Assembly (NCBI GenBank): GCA_944325595.1
Contig: CALVAQ010000003.1
Coordinates: forward strand, 62,001-126,000
DNA length: 64,000 bases
Direction: 5' to 3'
Source: Candidatus Gastranaerophilales bacterium
GTDB lineage: Bacteria > Cyanobacteriota > Vampirovibrionia > Gastranaerophilales > Gastranaerophilaceae
Part shown: in pieces, positions 27,815 to 36,837 of the stretch
How the letters are laid out: the number at the start of each line of letters is the position of its first letter
How positions within the stretch are numbered: the stretch's first letter is position 1
Notes under the pieces: generated by a model
Told to the model about the DNA's origin: nothing
Database searches by the model: none
Seen by the model: the letters and a program-made list of their open reading frames with translations, nothing else
Made by a program: the position numbers and the translations under genes

Positions 27815-28096
27815 TTAGTCTTTTTTGTCGGTAAGATAAAGTAAATGCCAGCCAAACTGTGTTTTAATCGGTTCTGACAAATCGCCTACGTTCATTGAAA
27901 ATGCGGCATCTTCAAACTCTTTTACCATTACGCCTTTGCCAAAAAATCCCAAATCTCCGCCGTTTGCGCCTGACGGACAAAGAGAGACTTCTGCGGCAAC
28001 GTCTTCAAATTTTCTTCCGTTGAGTATTTCTTCTCTGAGTTCTTTTGCTTCTTCTTCAGTTTTTACAAGAAGATGGCTTGCTCTTACTTCGCTCAT
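27815..28096 (-). CDS. Parvulin-type peptidyl-prolyl isomerase
   Basis: A 93-residue, single-domain cytoplasmic PpiC-type rotamase. Seen: RASHLLVKTEEEA at the start, PSGANGGDLGFFGKG in the middle and PIKTQFGWHLLYL at the end, all core parvulin motifs. There is no signal peptide, so it acts in the cytoplasm. AAAAGGA precedes the ATG, and a TATAAT box on this strand lies about 35 bases upstream. It is the first gene of a likely operon with pepP and the methyltransferase. Confidence 0.95.
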   Translation of the reverse strand: MSEVRASHLLVKTEEEAKELREEILNGRKFEDVAAEVSLCPSGANGGDLGFFGKGVMVKEFEDAAFSMNVGDLSEPIKTQFGWHLLYLTDKKD

Positions 28097-28208
28097 AATT
28101 TGTTCCTTTTGTTTAATATTACAAAGTTTATTATATCACGTTTCAAGATTTTACTTGATTTGCTGCGGGTAAAATATTAGTATTATTTGTACAACAGCAG
28201 GTAACTAA

Positions 28209-28892
28209 ATGTCTCTATTCAAAAAAAGTCTGATAACTATATTTTCTCTGATTATAATCTGGCAGTTGTTTTTTGTCGTGTTCAGACCCGTGCTTGTGAA
28301 TTTGTATATTACCGCTGCAACAAAATACGCAAGAGGACAGTTTGTTTGTACACTTGATAAAAACGGCAGGCATGTCGGGAAGCTGTACAAATTTAATAAA
28401 GATAAGAAAGAACTGATACACACAAGCACAAGCAGCAGCTGCATATTTTCACGCCCGAAAATCAATACGGGGTTTTTTGTGTTTGCAATAGGCGGAGGCG
28501 GTGGTGCTACGCCGTATGAAAGCGGAAAATCAGGACAGATTGTCTCAAAACACATACGAATAACAAATCCAGTTATTGCAATAAAAATCGGCAAAGGCGG
28601 CAAAGGAACACACATGGAGGGAACTGCGTTTGTTGATGCAAAAGACGGAGCGGATACAACAATTCCTGATTTAAAAATAATTGCACACGGCGGTTCAAAG
28701 TCTACAAGAATGACTCCTCTCGGCGAGGCGGAAAAACAACCCGAGTACCATATACCGGACAGATATCATCAGCTTTATGATATTTCAAAATCCGCAAAAT
28801 ACGGTGTTGGCGGAAAATCTGACGGAAGCAGAGAGAATGTCAGCGAAGACCTCCACAACGGACACTCCGGTGCTGTAGTAATTCAATGGTAA
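28209..28892 (+). CDS. Membrane-anchored glycine-rich protein of unknown function
   Basis: A 227-residue protein with one N-terminal helix at about residues 7-28 (LITIFSLIIIWQLFFVVFRP) and a presumed exported domain. That domain has IGGGGGATPYESGKSG, KIGKGGKG, IAHGGSKS and KYGVGGKSDG, and ends GHSGAVVIQW. Alternating Gly-rich turns and a terminal VVI-W strand are typical of the glycine-rich domains of phage tail tips and some bacterial surface proteins. The ORF is intact, with CAGGTAA upstream. It is convergent with the next gene and has no phage neighbours. Function unknown. Confidence 0.75.
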   Translation: MSLFKKSLITIFSLIIIWQLFFVVFRPVLVNLYITAATKYARGQFVCTLDKNGRHVGKLYKFNKDKKELIHTSTSSSCIFSRPKINTGFFVFAIGGGGGATPYESGKSGQIVSKHIRITNPVIAIKIGKGGKGTHMEGTAFVDAKDGADTTIPDLKIIAHGGSKSTRMTPLGEAEKQPEYHIPDRYHQLYDISKSAKYGVGGKSDGSRENVSEDLHNGHSGAVVIQW

Positions 28893-28894
28893 TT

Positions 28895-29266
28895 TTATAC
28901 GGTAGTGAAAGTAATTGCATAGAGTGCAACAATTGCAACTGCACTCAGCATAATCCAGCCGTTTATTACCGGATGCTGGTTTGCAAAAACATCAGCAAGA
29001 GTAAACTTTCTTTCACTAAAATCAACAATGTCAGCAGAGTTTGTTTTCATATTAATAGCCTCTAATTGTCCTATCATGATTGTAGCTGTTTGTCTCTGTA
29101 TTACATCAGCTGTTTGCGTGAAAAAAACATAAATACATGCACCAAACAAAGGATGAAAGGCATGTCCTTTGCTTTGTGAAAATACGACTTTGTCCTCATC
29201 CTGCGGTAGGATTGCATTTCTTAATGTAAGTATTAAAATATCAATAACTTGTATCATGAATAACAA
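28895..29266 (-). CDS. Hypothetical protein with two hydrophobic ends
   Basis: A 123-residue protein with a hydrophobic N-terminus (MIQVIDILILTLRN), a polar middle, and a C-terminal helix (GWIMLSAVAIVALYAITFTTV) that likely anchors it in the membrane. The longest frame starts at a TTG; an ATG follows three codons later at 29257. TATAAT at 29273-29278 on this strand lies exactly six bases before the TTG, the same geometry as the leaderless genes in the window, so either start could be used. I recognise no family. Confidence 0.65.
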   Translation of the reverse strand: MLFMIQVIDILILTLRNAILPQDEDKVVFSQSKGHAFHPLFGACIYVFFTQTADVIQRQTATIMIGQLEAINMKTNSADIVDFSERKFTLADVFANQHPVINGWIMLSAVAIVALYAITFTTV

Positions 29267-29281
29267 TCAGAGATTATATAT

Positions 29282-31537
29282 ATGAAAAAACTTCAATTGA
29301 CGAACCTTCTGGCAGATACGTTTTCTTCCTCAAAGGTTATAAATTTTTTGATTTTTGTGCTTTTTGTTGTGCTCATGACTGCAGTTTTGAGCGCAAGGTA
29401 CTATATGTTTCAAAGTATTATAAATGAAGACGGCACCAGCAAAAGAGACATTGTTGCCGACAAAACGATAAAAGTCGTTGATACTTTTAAAACAGAGCAG
29501 AACAAAAAAGAAATTGCCCAAAAAATTGAACCCATTTTGACACCGGCAGAAGATACCTACATAAAAAACAACTATGCCGTTCTTATAAAAGCAATTGATC
29601 AGGTCAGAGCAAAAAACGAACATTACTCTCAAAAAAAAGACGAAATGAAGCTTTTGTTTGACTTTGAAGGAAATGTTTATCAGGATTATATTCTGAATTA
29701 TTTGATAAATTCCAATGATGCAAAACTGCATGCTACATTTAACAAAGCCAGAAAAACACTCGAAAATGTCTTAAATCAAGGTGTAACAGAGAAGGATTTT
29801 GAAAAAAATAACCTGAATACAATGATTTTGAGAAATACGCATTATGAAACGACAAAAGCGGAACTCAGAGTCATTTCCGCTCTTTTGGAACAGGTAATAG
29901 TCCCGAACATGGTTTTTGATGAAACGGCAACAGAACTGGCAAAAAAGAATGCTATAGACTCGGTTATTCCGACTGTTGTTAAGTTTGAAAAAGGTGAAAA
30001 AGTTCTGTTTGCGGGCGAGCCTGTTACCCGTGTCAAAAAAGATGCTCTGCAAAAAATGGGTTACAATGTACTGGAGCTTAATTTTCAGGCTATTTTCGGA
30101 ATATTTGCGCTGGTTTCTCTCGGTGTTGTGACACTTTTGTACTACCTGATGTTTTATGAAAAGCAGTTTTTGACAAAAAACTATCTTTCCGTAACAGCGC
30201 TCCTTGCTATATTGATATCGGCGCTGGGTGCTGTTTTGCCAAGCGGTGCATCGTTCTACTTTTTGCCGTTTCCTGCACTTGCCGTTTTGATAGCTATTTT
30301 CACAAATCCGAGAGTATCCGTTTTTGCAACAACAATTTTGATTGTTATCATTGCACTGGTTGAACAGATGCCTGTTGAGCCTTCGGCTGTGTTCATTGTC
30401 GTATGTTTGATTGCTTCAATTGCAACATCAAAAGTCAGATATTCCAGAAGATTTGACCTTGTAAAAATTGGCGGCGAAATAGGACTTTCAATGCTGTTCT
30501 TTATTTTGTTAATCTATATGATTGAAAACTCAATAAATCCGATAAACTCGGAAATAATCTGGTATAATGCCCTAATCGGCACATGCAACGGACTTCTGAG
30601 CGGAATTATTGTTCTGGGCATTATTCCGCTGTTTGAAAGTATGTTCAAAATTGTTACTCCGTACGGATTGGCAGAACTTGCGGATAACAACCAGCCGCTG
30701 TTGAAACGTCTGCAGTTTGAAGCACCTGGAACATTTTCTCACAGCCTTATGGTGGCAAATCTTTGTGAAACAGCAGCGGAAGCAATCGGTGCCGATCCCG
30801 TGCTTGCAAGAGTCGGTGCGTTGTACCACGATATAGGAAAACTAAAAAGACCGTTGTTCTTTGTTGAAAACCAGACATATTTCGGTATAGAAAACCCGCA
30901 TACAAAACTCAATCCGAGATTGAGCAAAATGGTTATCACTGCTCACCCCAAAGACGGTATTGACCTTGCCAGAGAGTACGGACTGCCGCCTGTTGTTCAA
31001 AACTTTATTGTGCAGCACCATGGTGACTCTATTGCCAGTTACTTCTACAATCAGGCAAAACTGGAGGAAGGTGCCGACAAAGTTACCGAAGAACAATTCA
31101 GATATACCGGTCCCCGTCCTAATATGAAAGAAACAGCAATTTTGATGATTGCCGATTCTGTTGAGTCTGCCTCGAGAACGCTCAAAGACCATTCTCAAGA
31201 AGAACTCGATAATATGATTAACAAAATTATCCAAACAAAACTCAACGACGGACAACTTTCTGACAGCCCGCTTACTTTGAAGGACTTGAAGACAATTGCC
31301 GCAGCATTGAGCAAAAACCTCAGAGCTGCTCATCACCAGAGAATCAAGTACCATGAAAACATTATTCAGGAACTTGAAGAAAAAGCTATGAAAAAGAAAT
31401 TTGTCGCTCCGGACAAAATTAGCACTGATGAAGAAGAGAAAATAGAAAAGAAAATTCAAAAACATCTTCAAAAAGCAGAAAACCAGCCGGAGGCTGACGA
31501 ACAAACGGAAAATAAAAAGAAAACCGATGAACAATAA
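29282..31537 (+). CDS. pgpH: 7TM-HD family cyclic di-AMP phosphodiesterase PgpH-like
   Basis: A 751-residue membrane protein. An N-terminal helix (residues 18-42) is followed by an extracytoplasmic 7TMR-HDED domain to about 270, then seven helices (about 270-460). The cytoplasmic HD domain shows GTFSHSLMVANL, ALYHDIGKLKRP, ITAHPKDGIDLAREYG and QHHGD. PgpH-type enzymes hydrolyse c-di-AMP. A basic/acidic tail ends the protein. The gene heads pgpH-ybeY-dgkA, a common bacterial order, and overlaps ybeY by 11 bases. Confidence 0.93.
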   Translation: MKKLQLTNLLADTFSSSKVINFLIFVLFVVLMTAVLSARYYMFQSIINEDGTSKRDIVADKTIKVVDTFKTEQNKKEIAQKIEPILTPAEDTYIKNNYAVLIKAIDQVRAKNEHYSQKKDEMKLLFDFEGNVYQDYILNYLINSNDAKLHATFNKARKTLENVLNQGVTEKDFEKNNLNTMILRNTHYETTKAELRVISALLEQVIVPNMVFDETATELAKKNAIDSVIPTVVKFEKGEKVLFAGEPVTRVKKDALQKMGYNVLELNFQAIFGIFALVSLGVVTLLYYLMFYEKQFLTKNYLSVTALLAILISALGAVLPSGASFYFLPFPALAVLIAIFTNPRVSVFATTILIVIIALVEQMPVEPSAVFIVVCLIASIATSKVRYSRRFDLVKIGGEIGLSMLFFILLIYMIENSINPINSEIIWYNALIGTCNGLLSGIIVLGIIPLFESMFKIVTPYGLAELADNNQPLLKRLQFEAPGTFSHSLMVANLCETAAEAIGADPVLARVGALYHDIGKLKRPLFFVENQTYFGIENPHTKLNPRLSKMVITAHPKDGIDLAREYGLPPVVQNFIVQHHGDSIASYFYNQAKLEEGADKVTEEQFRYTGPRPNMKETAILMIADSVESASRTLKDHSQEELDNMINKIIQTKLNDGQLSDSPLTLKDLKTIAAALSKNLRAAHHQRIKYHENIIQELEEKAMKKKFVAPDKISTDEEEKIEKKIQKHLQKAENQPEADEQTENKKKTDEQ

Positions 31538-32060
31538 TACGGAAATTAATATTTTTATAGAAAACGAGTATGAAGATTTTGAAAGCGGTTTTGACCTTTG
31601 TGCATTAACGCAGGATGCTCAAAAAATGATGAAATATTTTCTTTCAAAAAAAGAATGGGTTAAAAACTCCTGTCTCGATGGTTATGACTGCAAGCTTTTG
31701 TATTTTGATGCCGTACTTTGTGATGATGAAAAAATCCAAACAATAAATCGTGAATACAGAGAAAAAGATGTTCCGACGGATGTAATCACTTTTGCTATTT
31801 TTGCAGACAGCCCGAGGGAAGAAAGATTTGTCTTTGATAATGAAATAAATCTCGGTGAAATTTTTATTTCGCTCGACAGAGCGGTAGTTCAGGCAAAAGA
31901 AAACAGCCACTATCAGGAGTCTTTTGAACAGGAATTGTACTTTTTGCTTGCTCACGGTATACTTCATTTGTTAGGGTACGACCACACAACGGAAGATTCT
32001 CTTCGGGAAATGTGGGATATGCAAAAAGAAATGATTGAAGGAACCGGAATAAATGTCTAA
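31527..32060 (+). CDS. ybeY: Endoribonuclease YbeY (rRNA maturation factor)
   Basis: A 177-residue zinc protein involved in 16S rRNA 3'-end processing and ribosome quality control. The zinc site HGILHLLGYDH lies at about residues 143-153, preceded by DVPTDVITFAIF and NLGEIFIS. The N-terminus is slightly longer than average. It overlaps pgpH at its start and dgkA at its end (8 bases), indicating tight translational coupling. Confidence 0.96.
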   Translation: MNNNTEINIFIENEYEDFESGFDLCALTQDAQKMMKYFLSKKEWVKNSCLDGYDCKLLYFDAVLCDDEKIQTINREYREKDVPTDVITFAIFADSPREERFVFDNEINLGEIFISLDRAVVQAKENSHYQESFEQELYFLLAHGILHLLGYDHTTEDSLREMWDMQKEMIEGTGINV

Positions 32061-32433
32061 ATTTACCTCTGGCGGATACAGAAAAAGTTTGTCATATGCA
32101 CTTCAGGGTTTGAGTGTTGCATACAAATCCCAGAGAAATTATCGTTTTCATCTGCTGGTAGGCTTTTTGTCGCTTTTGGGCGGGATTTTATTGAACTTTA
32201 AATGCATTGAATACTGTGTTTTGATACTTGCTATCAGTTTTGTAATTACTGCAGAACTTTTCAATTCTGTTATTGAATTTGCACTTGATGCACTTTACAA
32301 AAACAAATATTCAAAAATGGTAAAAATGGCAAAAGACCTTTCTGCCGGAGTTGTCTTGATTGCGGCAATGACCAGCATTTTGATTGGTATTATGCTTTTT
32401 GGCAGAAAACTTTTGATAATGTATTTGTACTAA
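32053..32433 (+). CDS. dgkA: Diacylglycerol/undecaprenol kinase
   Basis: A 126-residue protein with three membrane helices. The family motifs are SLSYALQGLSVAYKSQRNYRFHL and the catalytic AELFNSVIEFALDAL, then KMAKDLSAGVVLIAA. In this ybeY-linked form the substrate is usually undecaprenol, recycling the lipid carrier of wall synthesis; diacylglycerol is the alternative. It is the last gene of the pgpH operon. Confidence 0.94.
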   Translation: MSKFTSGGYRKSLSYALQGLSVAYKSQRNYRFHLLVGFLSLLGGILLNFKCIEYCVLILAISFVITAELFNSVIEFALDALYKNKYSKMVKMAKDLSAGVVLIAAMTSILIGIMLFGRKLLIMYLY

Positions 32434-32442
32434 CAAATATTG

Positions 32443-32448
32443 TATAAT
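32443..32448 (+). promoter_or_regulatory. -10 box of anmK, leaderless geometry
   Basis: TATAAT, preceded by TG with no spacer base, lies 7 bases before the ATG at 32456. It is ten bases past the dgkA stop, so anmK can be transcribed separately from the operon before it. Confidence 0.6.
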
Positions 32449-32455
32449 TATTTTG

Positions 32456-33592
32456 ATGAAAAAGAACTGCAAAACAGCAATAGGAATGATGTCAGGCACG
32501 TCTCTGGACGGGATTGATGCCTGTCTTGTAAAATTGGACAGTGACTATGAGTTTGAAATTTTAAAGACTCATTCACTTGATTATCCGGAAGAAATAAGGC
32601 AAAAGCTTTTGTCTCTGGCAAACAATGAAGGTTCCGTAAAAGATGTCTGCAATATGGATTTTGTTGTCGGGAACCTTTTTGCACAGTGCGCAAACGAACT
32701 TGTACAAAAATCAGGATTGAAAAAAGAAGAAGTTGATTATATTGCCTCTCACGGACAGACAATTTGCCATATGCCGGAGATTGTTAATACAGCAGGGATA
32801 AAAACCGGAAGTACTCTTCAAATCGGAAATGTTTCCGTAATTTCAGAACTCACGGGTATTACAACAATCGGAGATTTCCGCTCAAAAGATATTGCTGCAG
32901 GCGGGCAGGGTGCGCCTCTTGTTCCGTTTGCGGATGAATTGATTTTTAAAAAAGACATCCCCCGTGCGATACAAAATATCGGCGGAATAGGCAATGTAAC
33001 GGTGCTTTCAAAAGCTTGTGAAACCTTTGCTTTTGACACGGGTCCCGGCAATATGCTCATAGATTATTTTGTGCAAAAGCTTTTTAATGTTCCATATGAC
33101 AAAAATGGTGAGATTGCATTAAAAGGGAAAGTCGATGAAAAATGGCTTGAAAGTCTTTTGAAAGAACCTTATTATGCAAAAATCCCTCCAAAATCTACGG
33201 GAAGAGAACTTTTTAACAAGGAATACGCACAAAAAATATATGAATCTGCACCAAAGGACAATTTTGATGTCATAGCTACAATTACTGCATTGACAGCAAA
33301 AACTATATGCAAAGCGTATCATGATTTTATTTTTCCGAAAACTCCGCTAAAAGAGGTTGTTCTTGGCGGCGGCGGTGCATACAACAGAGCTTTAATTAAG
33401 TTTTTAAAACGGTATTTGAACAATAGCGCAGAAATAAAAACACATGAAGATTTTGGTATAAATGACAAGTTCAAAGAGGCGCTTTCATTTGCAATACTCG
33501 GATATTGTACACTGGAAAATACAACTAATAATATACCCACCTGTACAGGAGCGAAAAAAAGAGTTATTATGGGTATAGTTTCTTACAGTTAG
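32456..33592 (+). CDS. anmK: Anhydro-N-acetylmuramic acid kinase
   Basis: A 378-residue kinase that opens and phosphorylates 1,6-anhydro-MurNAc to MurNAc 6-phosphate during wall recycling. Seen: GMMSGTSLDGIDACLV (phosphate loop), ASHGQTICHMPE, TIGDFRSKDIAAGGQGAPLVPFAD, FDTGPGNMLID and VVLGGGGAYN. The ATG follows an in-frame TTG by one codon; the ATG is preferred because of its spacing from the TATAAT box. murQ follows after 12 bases, and the two act in sequence. Confidence 0.97.
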   Translation: MKKNCKTAIGMMSGTSLDGIDACLVKLDSDYEFEILKTHSLDYPEEIRQKLLSLANNEGSVKDVCNMDFVVGNLFAQCANELVQKSGLKKEEVDYIASHGQTICHMPEIVNTAGIKTGSTLQIGNVSVISELTGITTIGDFRSKDIAAGGQGAPLVPFADELIFKKDIPRAIQNIGGIGNVTVLSKACETFAFDTGPGNMLIDYFVQKLFNVPYDKNGEIALKGKVDEKWLESLLKEPYYAKIPPKSTGRELFNKEYAQKIYESAPKDNFDVIATITALTAKTICKAYHDFIFPKTPLKEVVLGGGGAYNRALIKFLKRYLNNSAEIKTHEDFGINDKFKEALSFAILGYCTLENTTNNIPTCTGAKKRVIMGIVSYS

Positions 33593-33604
33593 TTTAGGAA
33601 GTTT

Positions 33605-34495
33605 ATGAAAAAAGACGAAACAGCCACAGAACTCATCAATCACGATACAATGAACATTGACCTTGTCGGAACAGAAGATATGCTCATTATGTTGAATAAT
33701 GAGGATATGAAGGTTGCTGCCGCAGTCAAAAAGTGTATTCCACAGATTACAAAAGCGGTTGATATTATTGTAAGAAACTTTTTGCATGCGGGAAGATTGT
33801 TTTATGTAGGTGCCGGCACAAGTGGCAGACTCGGCGTTTTGGATGCTTCAGAGTGTCCGCCGACTTTCAGCACTCCTCCTGACATGATACAGGGTATTAT
33901 TGCGGGCGGTGACAGAGCTCTTCGAGAAGCCATAGAAGGAGCAGAAGACTCGGAAGAAATGGCGCTTGAGGATTTTGATGAATACGATATTTGCAACAAT
34001 GATACGATTGTTGGGATTTCTGCTTCGGGTAATGCAAAATATGTATGCAAATTCCTTCAGGTTGCAAAAATAAAAAAGTGCAAAACCATTGTCATAACTT
34101 CCAATCCTAATGCAAAAATGAAAGAATACGCAGATTGTTTTATTTGTGTGGAAACAGGTGCAGAAGCTATTTCCGGTTCAACAAGATTGAAAGCCGGAAC
34201 GGCTCAAAAAATGATTTTGAATATGCTTTCAACCGGCTCTATGATAAAAATCGGTAAAACCTATCACAACCTTATGATAGATGTAAAACCTACAAACAAT
34301 AAACTCAAAAGGAGAGCCGTCACTATTGTATCTGAAATTTGCGGCTGCAAAGAACGCACGGCACAAAACGTACTCGACACTAACGGATACAAAATAAAAC
34401 ACGCAATACTCTTTATTCTTTACGGTTTGGATTTTGATGAAGCCGATAAACTCCTCAGAGAAAACAACGGCGTTTTAAGAAGAATATTTGAATAA
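33605..34495 (+). CDS. murQ: N-acetylmuramic acid 6-phosphate etherase
   Basis: A 296-residue SIS-domain lyase that removes D-lactate from MurNAc 6-phosphate, giving GlcNAc 6-phosphate. The family signature GAGTSGRLGVLDASECPPTF is seen near residue 76, followed by IIAGGDRAL, GAEDSEE, VGISASGNAKYV and GTAQKMILNMLST. Paired with anmK upstream, it completes the conversion of recycled anhydro-MurNAc to amino-sugar metabolism. No GlcNAc-6-P deacetylase is in the window. Confidence 0.97.
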   Translation: MKKDETATELINHDTMNIDLVGTEDMLIMLNNEDMKVAAAVKKCIPQITKAVDIIVRNFLHAGRLFYVGAGTSGRLGVLDASECPPTFSTPPDMIQGIIAGGDRALREAIEGAEDSEEMALEDFDEYDICNNDTIVGISASGNAKYVCKFLQVAKIKKCKTIVITSNPNAKMKEYADCFICVETGAEAISGSTRLKAGTAQKMILNMLSTGSMIKIGKTYHNLMIDVKPTNNKLKRRAVTIVSEICGCKERTAQNVLDTNGYKIKHAILFILYGLDFDEADKLLRENNGVLRRIFE

Positions 34496-34532
34496 CGCAC
34501 ATTACGGCTTCTGCGGCAGCATGTATTGCTGT

Positions 34533-35141
34533 TTAATTCAAGCTTTTAATTCTTTCTTCCGGATCAGTAATACTTGTGATACGAAGACCGAAATTGTCTT
34601 CGATTACAACAACTTCTCCGTTTGCAACATGTTTTCCGTTTGCATACAATTCAACGGATTCACCGGCGACTTTATCCAATTCAATGATAGAACCTCTTGT
34701 TAATTCAAGAACTTTTTTAACCGGCAACTGGCAGCGTCCGAGTTCAACAGTCAATTCAAGTTTGATATCCATCAACAGCTCAAGGTTTTTGTTTGTATCG
34801 GTATTGGTCGGTGTATAGCTGTCAAACTGAGTGAATTCAACAGGTCGAACAGTTACGGGGTCATTGCTGTCTTCGGAATGGTCGATTTTAACTTCTTGAG
34901 CATTCACTGCCTGACCTTCTATTTCATTAAAATTGTAGCCTTTTGCCAGCGGCTCTTCTTTATGAGGTATTTCATTGTGCTGCACTATGTCTTGTACTGC
35001 ATCAAAAGAAGCCTCCGCATTGTCCTCAGCTGCGGCTTCTATATCATTATTTTCCAGAGGATTTTCATTGTGCAAACTATCGAACTCCTCCGGATTGTTC
35101 GATTGATTAAAATCATCATTTTGCATTTTATCGTCTGGCAT
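34533..35141 (-). CDS. fliN: Flagellar motor switch protein FliN
   Basis: A 202-residue protein. The last 80 residues are a SpoA/SURF domain ([20 protein letters not shown], then [14 protein letters not shown] and [18 protein letters not shown]). The first 115 residues are acidic, low-complexity and rich in Asn, Glu and Asp, which is long for FliN and closer to FliY-like proteins, but I see no CheC domain. FliN forms the C-ring base with FliM. It is the last gene of motA-motB-fliL-fliM-fliN, 12 bases after fliM. Confidence 0.95.
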   Translation of the reverse strand: MPDDKMQNDDFNQSNNPEEFDSLHNENPLENNDIEAAAEDNAEASFDAVQDIVQHNEIPHKEEPLAKGYNFNEIEGQAVNAQEVKIDHSEDSNDPVTVRPVEFTQFDSYTPTNTDTNKNLELLMDIKLELTVELGRCQLPVKKVLELTRGSIIELDKVAGESVELYANGKHVANGEVVVIEDNFGLRITSITDPEERIKSLN

Positions 35142-35153
35142 TTGAAATCCTTT

Positions 35154-36173
35154 CTAGAAATAGCGTTTTAGTGCATCTACATAATAATCATATCTGTCTG
35201 TAATTTTTACACAGATTTTATCTTTTATTTTACCCGGGCGGGCATAAAATTTTCTTTCGCCGTTAATTCGGACTATCAAATCTTCAGTTGCGGCATTGTC
35301 TAATTTTAATACATCTCCTTCTTTCAAATCAAGGAAATCCTTCATTGTAATATTCGTTTCTCCAAAAAGAACATTTGCATCAACCAGAGATGTATCAAGT
35401 TTTTCAATCATTTTTTGACGTTCTTCGCTTGTTGCAATGATACCTTTTGTCTGGAAAATATGCTGGGTTGTCAGCTGTGACAGTATATTTTCCAAAACCG
35501 GATAAGGGAAACACAGGCTGATGAGACCGTAATGTTTGCCTGAAATGTGTACCTCAAGTGTAATCAATGCAACAATTTCACCTGCTGTTGCAACCTGAAT
35601 ACCGGAGTAATTGTTGTCCAAACCAATCAAATGACTCTCAACAGGAATGATGTGTGACCAGGCTTCTGCAAGAGTCTGAATAGTTCTTTCAATCATTTTT
35701 TTGATAAGTGATTCTTCAACATCAGTAAGTTCTCTTGCTTTTGATTCTACCGAACCGACACCGCCCAGCATTCTGTCGACAATACTGGAGAGAACTTCAA
35801 AACTTATGCCGAGCAGAATTTGCCCCGGAAGAGGGTTAAGTTCAAAAATAGCAATAGATATGGGGCTTGGTACGGAACGCATAAATTCGTCATACGTAAG
35901 CTGGTCAACAGATACTACATCAACTTCTAAATGCATTCTAAGGTAAGCGGTAAGAACCAGTGCGAGTTGTCTTGAAAATTCTTTGTGAATATCCTGCAGT
36001 CCTCTCAAATGATCTTTTGAGAACTTGTCAGGACGTCTAAAGTTGTAGAGTTTGTAGCCTTTTTTGTGCTCTTCTCCGTCATCGTAGCTGTTTATAAAGG
36101 CTCCGGCTTCGCCGTAGTCTACCTGAATACCGTCTATTATATTTTCTTGAGAATATTTGTCCGGATCAGACAT
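35154..36173 (-). CDS. fliM: Flagellar motor switch protein FliM
   Basis: A 339-residue C-ring protein. The N-terminus has YKLYNFRRPDKFSKDHLRGL; the middle CheC-like domain has the GGVG segment (MLGGVGSVESKARELTDVE); the C-terminal SpoA domain spans about residues 260-330 (ETNITMKDFLDLKEGDVL). FliM carries the CheY-P response in model flagella. The extreme N-terminus shows DGIQVDYGEAG and not the canonical LSQxEIDALL CheY-binding peptide, so the regulator interface may differ. Confidence 0.95.
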   Translation of the reverse strand: MSDPDKYSQENIIDGIQVDYGEAGAFINSYDDGEEHKKGYKLYNFRRPDKFSKDHLRGLQDIHKEFSRQLALVLTAYLRMHLEVDVVSVDQLTYDEFMRSVPSPISIAIFELNPLPGQILLGISFEVLSSIVDRMLGGVGSVESKARELTDVEESLIKKMIERTIQTLAEAWSHIIPVESHLIGLDNNYSGIQVATAGEIVALITLEVHISGKHYGLISLCFPYPVLENILSQLTTQHIFQTKGIIATSEERQKMIEKLDTSLVDANVLFGETNITMKDFLDLKEGDVLKLDNAATEDLIVRINGERKFYARPGKIKDKICVKITDRYDYYVDALKRYF

Positions 36174-36192
36174 TTACTCCACCCCTTGTTTT

Positions 36193-36816
36193 TTATTGCA
36201 TTATAAATTGACCGAAGCTTACTCTTATTACTTCTCTTTCTCCGTCAAATATACCGTTTACGGCTTCAGCAATTTGCTGTTTTGCGAGCTCTTTGCCTGC
36301 CGTTGTAGCAAGCTCATCCGAAGTTTTGCTTGTCAGCACGGTAATCACGGCATCTCTGATTGCCGGCTTGTACTGTTCCATTTCTGCAACCAAATCAGCC
36401 TTCGGGTCAGGAGCAGCTTCGCCATGACCGCCATGTCCTCCGCTTGGTTTTGGTTCTTCCACTGCCTGAGTCGGATCAGGTTCCGGATTTGTGATTTCAA
36501 TTGCTACATTTGCTTTGAGATATCTTCTCGGGTCAATGTCGCTGAGGTTCATTGTAAAATCACCCAGGTCAAGAACAATACCTTTTTCGGGTTTATCAAG
36601 AGCTTCATCAGACTCTTCCGCAGTCTGTTCGGTTGAAATTGATTTCAACTGGGTTGTCAGCAAATTGGATTGCAAAAAGTAATTTACACCTATAAAAATA
36701 ATGCACACAATCGTAGTTGTGATTACATTAATCAAAATCGTATTGTTTCCGCCATCTGCGTTTTTTTCTTTTTCTTTTATTTCCGGTTCTTTTGGCGATT
36801 GTGTAGGTTTGGCCAT
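36193..36816 (-). CDS. fliL: Flagellar basal body-associated protein FliL
   Basis: A 207-residue inner-membrane protein. It has a short cytoplasmic N-terminus, one helix at about residues 27-47 (ILINVITTTIVCIIFIGVNY) and a periplasmic domain with GIVLDLGDFTMNLSDIDPRRYLKANVAIEI and SKTSDELATTAGKELAKQQI. A His/Gly-rich insert (GGHGGHGEAAP) interrupts the domain. FliL supports stator function near MotAB. It lies between motB and fliM. Confidence 0.93.
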   Translation of the reverse strand: MAKPTQSPKEPEIKEKEKNADGGNNTILINVITTTIVCIIFIGVNYFLQSNLLTTQLKSISTEQTAEESDEALDKPEKGIVLDLGDFTMNLSDIDPRRYLKANVAIEITNPEPDPTQAVEEPKPSGGHGGHGEAAPDPKADLVAEMEQYKPAIRDAVITVLTSKTSDELATTAGKELAKQQIAEAVNGIFDGEREVIRVSFGQFIMQ

Positions 36817-36837
36817 CTTTTTTCTCCAACATTTAAA

